Positions 54,888 through 63,155 of a stretch of DNA of 63,155 nucleotides are shown here, in pieces. This DNA is from Seminavis robusta (taxonomy: Eukaryota > Bacillariophyta > Bacillariophyceae > Naviculales > Naviculaceae), in the NCBI GenBank assembly GCA_903772945.1, contig CAICTM010000497.1, forward strand, positions 1 to 63,155, written 5' to 3'. The position numbers were made by a program, and so were the translations under genes. A model generated the notes under the pieces. That model did not search any database. It saw only the letters and a program-made list of their open reading frames with translations, and was not told the origin of the DNA. The stretch's first letter is position 1; each line of letters starts with the position of its first letter.

Positions 54888-57505
54888 ATGATGCTTGCTT
54901 CTCGCCGCGTTGCTCAGCAACATGCCGGAAAGGCTTCTCGAGCCTTTGCCTCGACGGTTACAGGGACTGCCGGCAAACAACAGTCCACCGGTGGAAACAA
55001 CTCCCAAGATTCCTACCATGGTCCCATGGCAGCGTTGGGAGCCGCTCTTTTTGGAGCTGCCAGTGCTGGGGCTGTTACCATGATGGAGACAAAGCAAAAG
55101 CTACCCAAGCAAAAGTACACTTCGCCGGAAACAATCCCCATTGTGGGCAAGGAGAGCCACCACAGTGATTACAATGACCCTCCTCCTCGTCCTGATCTTC
55201 CAACTTTCAAGTTGGATGATGTGGCCGAACACTGTGATGAATCCTCGCTTTGGTTCACCTTTCGAGGCGCCGGTATGTTTTGTTCTCTTCTTTTCACATG
55301 GTTTCTCGTGAATACGTAGGTTTCACACATTCTGACTATCCCTTTCCTTCTTTGGTAAAAAAGTGTATGACATGACCTTTTTCCTCAATGGGTATGTTCC
55401 TTCTGTGTGATTTCGCATGTATTCTTGTCAAGGCGTGTCTTTTCTGATACGGTACATTCCCTGCTCCCCCTTCTTGTCGATCACATTTATTTGCTCGCAA
55501 ACTTTAGACACCCCGGTGGTACTCCTGTAAGTTGATCATTACTTTTAACGAGTGCTTGCATTCATGAGTGCACAAAAAGACTGTAGACTCATTTGCTTTC
55601 CCTACTTTCATCTTCAGCGTCTTTTAATGGCAGGAGGACAAGATCTTGAACCCTACTGGGAAGTGTATCGTCAGCACTTTCGTGGCCATGTTGTTGCCTG
55701 GATGGAAGTGAGTTCAGTTGATTTACTTGAATTTGTGCCAGCAATATGGCCAGTCCTGTTGATCTCACCGAACTTCGCTTGGGTTTCTCTATAATATACA
55801 GCGCCACCGAATTGGAAATCTGTCTCCCGAAGACGCCAAGAAGGCAGCCTCTATGGACTTTGGAGACATGTTCGAGACAGATCCTATCCGTGATCCCAAC
55901 CTCTTGGGATGTACCATCAAACCATGGTGTGGAGAACCTCGCATTGAGCTTCTCACACGGGACTACTTCACTCCCAATGAGCTTTTTTATGTGAGAAACC
56001 ACCTTGCCGTGCCCGACATTGACGTGGAGGATTACTGCCTCATCGTCAAGGGAAAGGGAGTCAAGAAACACAAGTTCACCTTGAAGGATCTCAAAGAAAA
56101 GTTCCCCAAGCACGAGGTTGTTACAACCTTGCAGTGTGCTGGAAATCGTCGTGAAGATATGCACGATGACAACCACAAGATTTACATTGCGCCCCACTGG
56201 GTTGTGGGAGCCATGAGTACCGCGAAGGTAGGGACATAGCCATACGAGCCGCGCTGGTTTGTCGGTGGAAGAACCTGTATTCTCACTCACCTATCACACG
56301 TTTGCCGCTTAGTGGGGAGGACCCAAGATCCGTGATGTCCTCAAGTACTGTGGCATGGATGTGGATGCCATGGCTCTTGGCGAGAAGACCCCTGACAACA
56401 TCAAGCATGTCCAATTTGAAGGATACGATATTGATGAAACCGGTCTTTGCTATGGAGGTTCCATTCCCATTGACAAGGCTGTGGATGGACTTGGTGACTG
56501 CATTTTCGCTTACGAAATGAATGGAACTCCACTGCCCAGAGACCATGGATACCCAGTAAGAGCAATCGCTCCTGGACATGCTGGTGCTCGGCAGTGCAAG
56601 TGGCTTCACAAGGTCATTGTCAGTGACAAAGAATCGCAGAAGTCCTGGCAACAGAAGTCATACCGTGGATTTGCTCCGGACATCAACTTTGAAGGTACGA
56701 ACATGCCTTTTCTGGCCTTGGTTTCTTGTGCTAGATACTTCCGTTCGCTGTACTTACTGTGGCACCATCATATCTATACTTTTGCAGATGACCTTGCCAA
56801 CTGGCCTCCTCCAAGGCTTGACCAGGCACCTATTGTGCAAGAAATGCCCGTTCAGTCCCTTGTCTGCAACCCCCCACAGAACTCTTTGTTGGGAATGAAG
56901 AACGCAACAGACATTGAAGTGAAGGGTGTTGCTTGGTCAGGTGGTGGCCGTAAGATTGAGCGCGTGGATGTGTCTATCGATGGAGGAAAGAACTGGACAG
57001 CTGCTGAACTCTACAAGCCCATTGAACAGCGCCGTAACCGCCACTGGGCCTGGACCCATTTCAGCAAGACACTCCAATTGCCAGAGGAGGTCCAAAAGAA
57101 GCTCGCCAAGGGGCAGCAAGTGACCTTGGATATCTCTTCCAAGGCGATGAATTCGGACTTTAATGTCCAGCCCGAGAGAATGGAACCTTACTGGAATGCT
57201 CGAGGTAAGTTTGAGATATCGCTGGTTCTGCTCATGATGAAAATGGCCAAGAGATGTGCTCAAAGAGCTTCCGTTTCCAATGCTGCGAAGGTGTTTGCAT
57301 CAATCACTGGTACCATGTGAAGACGACTCTTGATCCTCACCGCGAAAAGGGCACAAAGGCCCACGACAACACTACAGATGAGTTCGCCAATACTCCTTCA
57401 GGTGGCAAGTTTGCTCAAGCCTGGGGCACCCACGGATGGACGATTGATCCCCAGCATCAGTCCGACCCGAAGGCAAATGTGGCTCCCGAAGCAAAGCATT
57501 TCTAG
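54888..57505 (+). CDS. SUOX: Sulfite oxidase (cytochrome b5 - molybdenum cofactor - dimerisation domains)
   Basis: Eight exons: 54888-55272, 55364-55391, 55508-55526, 55618-55707, 55802-56227, 56313-56694, 56788-57204 and 57291-57505, all phase-consistent; 653 residues. The N-terminus (MMLASRRVAQQHAG, Ser/Arg/Ala-rich) with the following hydrophobic GAALFGAASAGAV segment fits mitochondrial intermembrane-space targeting. A cytochrome b5 domain follows, with haem ligand in HPGG (His139) split over tiny exons of 28 and 19 bp. The Moco domain has the cofactor cysteine in TLQCAGNRR (Cys286) and a GGPKIRDVL segment; the C-terminal part is the Mo-cofactor oxidoreductase dimerisation domain ending at GTHGW and a short tail. 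It oxidises sulfite to sulfate, passing electrons through the haem to cytochrome c. The absence of an FAD/NADH domain argues against nitrate reductase. Confidence 0.93.
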
Positions 57506-59395
57506 GTTGCATGACGAAATCGAAACGAAAGAAAAGAGTCAGCTCTCTTTGTGGTTGGATGAGGAATAAGTAGGCTTAAAATACATGTTAGGTCACAGCT
57601 GATTATTATATATGAGTGATAGTGACGTGCGTGAGTAATGAAATAATGCGATGGTAACAAGGTGGGGCAGTTGATTGCAAGAGCCATGATGGAGTATCAT
57701 AGAGTACAGTCGTAACAACTTCCATAGATCGTTGGCAAAGCATGGTGGGGTGTCTGACTGGGATTATCTTTCTCAGCGGCGCTGTTGAGACGAGCTTGCT
57801 ACGGTGTATTCTCTGACTCGGATGGTAGAATTTCAGAATGACGGTCATGGATTCTTCTCGTAGGGCGATTGCCCCCTTGACAACGGCTGGCCGCAGTATT
57901 CGTGATGTCCTTGAATGCAACTGCGTCCACCCTGTCTGTGAAGGGAGTTGAATCGCGGGAGGGAGAACCTAGAACCAAACTGTTGGACCCTGATGGTTGC
58001 GTCATGTAGCCTTCGCGCTGTCGTCTTGTGGGGAATTGCCAAAGCTCGTCGGCATTGTGTCGATTCTTCCTCATCGGGGATGTCATCGAGGGTGATACCG
58101 GCACATTTTGTCGAATAGGGCGGTTCATGGTCCTTATCTAGCTTCTTCTTGGCAAAATGCGCTCTCTAGAGATCTCTTTTGGGAATCAGCAAATTTCCTT
58201 TTATGAGACTTGTACGGTACTAGCTAGGATTGGTTTGAGCGATTCGGAACCATCACGCCGCCCATCATCGAAATGGTTCGGCCCGAGAAAGATGCTACGG
58301 ACGCCGCTTGGTTTCGAATGATGAGACCGGAGTGAAATCGTTACGAGGAGGAGTTGTTCGTGTTGAATGTTTGGAACCTTTCGTGGAAAGTGCGTGCCTT
58401 CTAAAAGGAGGACTGTTCTGGCCTTCCTGTATCTGACCCACGTCTCTTTGTTCCTTTACTCCGCTGGAAAGCTACAAAGAACTTTCAGGCCGAACCGAGA
58501 GGTTGCCATGGCGAGGAAAGGTCGGAGTGTTTGCCAACCATGTTTTGTAGCTTTGAAGCCGTCAAGGCTGTCACAATATGGAGTTGGACCGTCGGGTCTG
58601 AAGACACCCTGTTGCTGCAAACGAGCTGCTGCACATGTACTATCTCTAGCTAGTGTACTTCTCTCACTCACTTTTAGATGAAATATTGCTGTTGCAGCAA
58701 GCAAATACAGGTTTCACGCCGGTAGATGTTCGATTCCACCAAAAACTCCATCAGGCTGTCAAAGTTTCTTTAGTTGGCAAGCAAACCCATGTTTGTTCTA
58801 GCTAGAAAGGCAGCACGGGAGCGACATGCATCTACATGTACTGCAGTAGGTAGCTAGATCTAGCTAGCTGAGGCGAGGGCGTGGGCTTCTCGTTTCTTGG
58901 TGGATTGAAGAAGCTATTGAACAATCGAGCACGAGGCATATTTCGGCATCGTCATCCCGTGGGATGGTCTTCTACCCATGTCTTCAAAGCCAGCTGATTT
59001 ACATGTATGTATCTATCAAGTTATAATCTATCATCTATCTAGATCTATTGTACTTTTACCTTGTTCTAACTAATTTAATAATATGCTACAGTACACAGGG
59101 GGCAAACCGGTCCCTTCAAAACAAGAAGTTACCTGGCTCGAAACTGGTCTTTTTGAAAAGTGTTCTGTAAGCGCAATCCAGGGTCGGGATGGCGCTTTTG
59201 GCATTGGTTTAGACTTTCAATCCTGGGTGGCTGGGCATGCTCTGCGTTCATTGCTCACTTTTGGCGCTTCCAGAAGCCAAGCGACAGGGATTCCTATTTT
59301 GTTCTTTGCAACGATCACCTTTGGGCACCGAGGATCTTGTTGTTACAATTTATTTCTCTTGCTGTGTTGTGCATCGAGTAAAAGGATTTGAGACC
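57506..59395. other. Long intergenic region with one doubtful minus-strand small ORF
   Basis: Nearly 1.9 kb without a clear gene. CTAGCTAG words occur near 58852-58870 and simple ATCTATC repeats near 59010-59045. A 109-codon minus-strand frame (57799-58128) is listed separately with low confidence. Confidence 0.5.
57799..58128 (-). CDS. Doubtful small ORF, 109 residues
   Basis: Open frame starting MNRPIRQNVPVSP, rich in Arg, Ser, Pro and Thr, with no recognisable domain, signal or membrane segment. It is convergent with the sulfite oxidase gene and could be a small disordered protein, an exon, or chance. No codon or motif evidence decides. Confidence 0.2.
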   Translation of the reverse strand: MNRPIRQNVPVSPSMTSPMRKNRHNADELWQFPTRRQREGYMTQPSGSNSLVLGSPSRDSTPFTDRVDAVAFKDITNTAASRCQGGNRPTRRIHDRHSEILPSESENTP

Positions 59396-60571
59396 ATGTC
59401 GACGGCAACAAAGACAGTAGAGAAATCTACCAATGAAAAGGTAATCTGGGGGTCTGATTTGCACCTTCACACGTCCTTTTGGCAACAAGAAGTCAATCGC
59501 TACCGTCCTTCAGTATGGCTTCTGGTCAAGTTTGCTGTTTTGTACACATACTTCAAAGGAATGACCGATCTTGGTGGCGCTTACTGGCCTCGCATTGTTC
59601 AGTACTGCAATGAAAAAAATATTGACCCGGCAGATATTGCCCTTCCTGGTGCGATGGGTCTGGCCTTTACGTTCTTTGCCATCTATGGGTATGGATTCTT
59701 TGGTTTCATCAACTACTATTGTGACGACTGGGACTTCTTCAAAAGGATCCGTATTCACAAGGGCGACTGGGCATGGGTGACTGATCCCAGAGAAGATGGT
59801 TCTGGAGTCTATTCGGATATGTTCAAGGCTTGGTTGTTCAATAACTCCTTGTACATTCCTACCTTTCCCCTTGTCAAGTATGTGATCGGAACTTCCTGCC
59901 CATTTCGAACCGATGCGGACTCTTTACCTGGTTACTTTGAATTGATCTGGCAAGTTGCATTCAGTGTGGTTTGTTTTGATGTGGTGTTTTATCACATTCA
60001 CAGAATGCTGCACCACAAGGACTTTTACTGGATCCACCGAAAGCACCATTCTGTCACTGTTGTCGTTGGGCCAGTGGGCGCTTTCTATCATCCAATTGAT
60101 GAGTGGCTTGAAGCAATCACTGCTTCATTGTTTGGTCCTTTGCTCTTGTGGGATAAAATGCATATTGTATCATTTCAGGCCTGGTTTGTTTTTGCAATTT
60201 GGGCAGCACTTGAAATTCACTGTGGTTATGAACTGCCTTGGAATATGTATCAAGGTAAGCGTGGTTTGGTTTGGTTTGGTTTGGTTTGGTTTGAATGACC
60301 TTGTTTCGCAGGGATGGACTTGTCTCACTTTTCACTGTTGTTTTGTTTCGTCCCTCCAGCTCTTCCCTTTTCTGTTGATGCTCGATACCATGACTTTCAT
60401 CATCGCTACCATCACAGAGGAAACTATGCAGCGGTGTTCACTATTTGGGACTACATTTATGGAACCAACAAGGAGTACTATGAATGGGTTAGAAACGGTG
60501 GACCCTTTGAAGACTTTACTGATGTTCCTTTTGATGAGAACAACAAGGTTCAGCAGAAGAAGTTGAATTGA
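59396..60571 (+). CDS. Sterol desaturase / fatty acid hydroxylase superfamily membrane enzyme
   Basis: Two exons, 59396-60254 and 60360-60571, joined by a 105-bp intron; 356 residues. The frame is open upstream, but MSTATKT is the first sensible start. Three histidine boxes of the di-iron family are present: HRMLHH (His202, 206, 207), HRKHH (214, 217, 218) and HDFHHRYHH (297-305), the last one assembled by splicing. Hydrophobic segments at about 45-60, 90-115 and 180-200, and another around 255-270, fit an ER membrane protein. The GNYA...DYIYGT ending is closer to sterol C-4 methyl oxidase-type members than to C-5 desaturases, but the exact substrate cannot be told. Likely uses molecular oxygen and cytochrome b5. 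The intron carries a (TTTGG)n repeat. Confidence 0.82.
60262..60293 (+). repeat. (GTTTG)n repeat inside an intron
   Basis: About six tandem GTTTG units just after the 5' splice site of the sterol-desaturase-family gene. Confidence 0.9.
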
Positions 60572-61556
60572 GGAAGTCTGACATTTGTGTTTGATCTTCA
60601 ACCTCCGATACGTCTCTATTTGTGGTAGAAAAAGCCAAGAAGTTAATCTATAGTGGAAACCGGTTGCGATAGCATTCAAATTCGCTAGTAGCTAGCTAAT
60701 ACTAGTAGGACTGAGTCACTCCGCAGAACGTCGTCGACTGGGAAGGTTCTTCGACATGAACGTGTACAATATGGTATGTGATGCCATGGTTGTTGCTATC
60801 CCCACGGTGGAGTACAGAGGTGTATCTAAACCACCAGAACGACACCTCATCAGGTACCAGGTACACTACATCGTACCGTATGTACTAGCTAGCTAGCCAG
60901 TGGTATTACTGTACTTGTAACGGTACAGTTGTACCCGTGCCGCTAGGTCTCTGTACACGTGCCGCACGGAGAAGGAACCATTTCGCCAACCACAGAGTTG
61001 GCTGGGTTAGAATTTTGTTGTGGTGGTCCCTCTTTTTTTGGTCCTTTTTGTAGGGTTAGGGTTTGCTGAGTTTGCCTTGTGCACCGTACCGGTAATAACT
61101 GTGCGAGCACCAGTACCGTAAAAGTAAATCCCTGAACTGAGAGAAATACTGAGAGCCTGTACGAGTAGTAGGGGATCCTACAGGACGTATTGGACGTATT
61201 GATCAAGGTATCCAACACCAGGCGACACCTGGTGTTTGCAAGGTCGATCCATCCATGTTAATACCAGTGACGACCTAGTGAAGGTCACGTCCTTGACCAT
61301 AAGAAAAATGAGGCTCGCACCTCTACTACTCACTGTTAAGATAACGTCGTTCGCACCTCTATTATTATCTCGTACCTCTGTTATCTCGCTACCAGTGCTA
61401 GCTAGCTAGAGAGAGTACGTTCGAAAAGCACAAGTCCACGAAATCACTACCGGCACGAAAAAGCACAAGTCCACGAAAACGAAAAAGATCAAGTCCATGC
61501 ATGTAACAAACTCACTATTAGGCATGGCTAGCATGCTGATTAAACTAAGGTCAACT
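60572..61556. other. Intergenic region before the Crypton-like element
   Basis: Contains CTAGCTAGCTAG words (60688, 60890, 61398), TACCGGTAA at 61087 and three imperfect units of CGAAAAAGCACAAGTCCACG at about 61420-61500. The element's 3' boundary must lie in this stretch, but I could not locate it. Confidence 0.5.
61420..61500. repeat. Three imperfect copies of a 20-25-bp repeat
   Basis: CGAAAAGCACAAGTCCACGA, CGAAAAAGCACAAGTCCACG and CGAAAAAGATCAAGTCCATG occur in a row, just beyond the stop codon of the recombinase. They may belong to the element's 3' end. Confidence 0.7.
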
Positions 61557-63155
61557 TTACTGAGCACGAACAATACAAAGATCCTCATGCAGACTGCCCA
61601 TAATGGTGTCCTGCTTGATGGCAGCAGTAATATTCAAAACACTTCCTTTGTAATGCTCCTCAATCTTGGAGATGACCCAAGCTGGAGCTTTCTGAGCATT
61701 GACAAGTGTAGCCATGAGAGTCCAGAGTGGCTTCCTCCTGGAGTAGGTTGACTTGCAAGCCCTGATATCATCAGCAGTGAAGTTCTTGGCTGGCTTGTTG
61801 CCACCAATACCATGCATCCACTCTTGCCAAGCAGAGCCAACAGTTCTGTACTTGGCTAGCTTGGCAGGCCTACTATCAGCAGGGGTGGTGGCCACAGCTT
61901 GTCTGTACCTGAGGCTAGTCTGGCCATTCCGGCGAGTCCTTTCCACAGTCAACCCATTTCTAAAAAGATTACCATCTACCTGATCAGGTGTTGCCATCCT
62001 TGGAGGCTGAACAGCAATCCTAAAAAGCATACAAAAATACATAGTTAGCAGCAGTAATAGCCATAGTTGCAATAGCCAACAGCCACAAGTCCACACTTAC
62101 CTGCAAATATTTCCATTGAGTTTCGTCAGCTCCGCGCCAAGCCAAGTCTCCAACCAACCTCTCAAAGCAGCAGCCGAACTGTCGCGGGTCCTACCTTCTT
62201 GCGCTATGAGCTGCTGGAGCTGGTTGTGCTGCGCAATAATCCTTGTCAGAATCTCCTCGTTCGTTCGTACCTGCTGTTGCGTTTGCATAGCCGTCACCTG
62301 CCGAGACTGATTGGCAACTTGACGAGTGCTTGCCTGGCCGGTCGTTCCCGTAGTGCCACCAGCCGTGCCACCGCCACCTCCCGTATCCATCGGCTCGATT
62401 TCGTTGATGTGGAGCTTGGTGTTGTGCGTCCAAATAGAGAGAGGCACTTTCACCACAGGGTTGACGCCAACAGGAATATCGGCCTTGATGCGCTCGTACG
62501 CATCTTGGATCCTAACACGAACGGGAGGCTCCATCCTCTCCTCCCAAGATTCGTCAAGAGCAGCCCACAGAAGAGGCAGAGCCAAGTGAAGCGAAATGTC
62601 GTTGACACCGTCGTAAAACGCATGCGTCCTTGGCACCACATGCTCAATCAACCAGTCGGGAGTCACTCTCTTGGCATCCGGGTGTAGCTTGTAGGCAATA
62701 GGAGCCCCCATGCAAAGCTTTTCGGCAACACGAGCGTCGATCCAGGGCTGTTCAGGCGAAATGTAGGCATCAACAACCCGTCCAGACAAGCGAGCCTTCC
62801 AGCGACCTCGAATGTCAACTTCGTCAGCAGTAGCACCCATCCCTCTTGCCAGAGTTGCAGCAAACTTCCGAATGCTGTGACTCCCAAGAACACCAGCAAT
62901 GAGGAGCGCCACAGCCAGAAATGGAGCCGACAAAAAGACAGCCTTGAGAATGTTGCGGTAGGCTGCGTTGCAGTGCTTGGGAGCCAACTTAGGATCGCTT
63001 TCGGGAGTAAAGAGGAATGCATCTTCCCGACCAGCGGCGCCATACCCGTAGTTGAAGGACGCCTCCATGTAATTCGCCAATCCGAGCATAGTGCAATACA
63101 CGGCTCTTAGCCTTATTCGCGACTCGATCCTAGATAGGGTTTGAGTTCGACTCAT
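61557..63155 (-). CDS. Crypton-like tyrosine recombinase with GCR1_C-like domain (partial at window edge)
   Basis: Two exons, 63155-62101 and 62019-61557, joined by an 81-bp GTAAGT...TTTAG intron in matching phase; 505 residues visible. The ATG sits on the last bases of the window, so the true start may lie outside. A tyrosine-recombinase core shows HSIR (His93, Arg96), GRWK (Trp119 at the H/W position) and VVDAYI (Tyr131, candidate nucleophile), followed by DARVAEKLC. The first catalytic Arg region is not seen and may be upstream. A Gln-rich coiled coil at about 290-330 precedes a GCR1_C-like DNA-binding segment at about 410-465 (AWQEWMHGIGG...YSRRKPLW). Recombinase plus GCR1_C is the hallmark of Crypton DNA transposons. 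The frame is intact as far as visible, so the copy may be recent. Confidence 0.75.

Noticed and set aside
54888..57505. Nitrate reductase instead of sulfite oxidase
   Set aside because: The b5 domain is N-terminal and there is no FAD/NAD(P)H reductase domain; a mitochondrial-type leader is present.
61058..61072. Telomere-like TAGGGTTAGGG
   Set aside because: Fewer than two units and inside an ordinary intergenic region; chance or trivial.

Overview
The window looks like nuclear DNA of a stramenopile alga, most likely a pennate diatom. I infer this from long intron-poor genes with short GT-AG introns (about 70-100 bp), a CHASE-like hybrid histidine kinase, a giant RNF213-type protein, a Crypton-type tyrosine-recombinase element, and intergenic DNA full of TACCGGTA, GGTACC and CTAGCTAG words. 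The species cannot be fixed from sequence alone.

Layout. 1-753: remnant of a mobile element whose last 65 bp match, inverted, the other end of the window. 2298-2958 (-): thioredoxin-like protein with an apparent frameshift. 3562-6644 (-): five-exon membrane hybrid histidine kinase. 7730-9382 (+): 2-oxoglutarate/Fe(II) oxygenase with a TPR-like tail. 9383-11352: gene-free block with two MITE-like elements, each filled with its own short repeat. 11353-12571 (+): secreted SGNH/GDSL hydrolase whose catalytic blocks are in permuted order. About 13000-13187: remnant of a short-chain dehydrogenase. 13731-16493 (+): Gln-rich coiled-coil protein. 16814-21085 (-): 1,423-residue disordered protein with an N-myristoylation signal. 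21553-37708 (-): eight-exon, 5,192-residue RNF213/mysterin-family protein with an added vWA domain and an N-terminal PA-like domain. 39055-49983 (+): SEC16 homologue preceded by about 24 WW domains, with one apparent frameshift in a near-identical repeat array. 50359-53964 (+): FG-nucleoporin with two RanBP2-type zinc fingers (NUP153-like). 54888-57505 (+): eight-exon sulfite oxidase. 59396-60571 (+): sterol desaturase/fatty acid hydroxylase family enzyme. 61557-63155 (-): Crypton-like recombinase with a GCR1_C-like domain, open at the window edge.

The genes are ordinary single eukaryotic units and I see no operon. Several act in endomembrane or proteostasis biology (SEC16, RNF213-like, FG-nucleoporin), but nothing in the sequence shows that they form one pathway. 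The strongest leads are the vWA-bearing RNF213-like protein, the WW-array SEC16, the permuted SGNH hydrolase and the paired MITE-like elements. Gene models rest on reading-frame continuity across GT-AG introns, and every exon junction quoted was phase-checked by hand.
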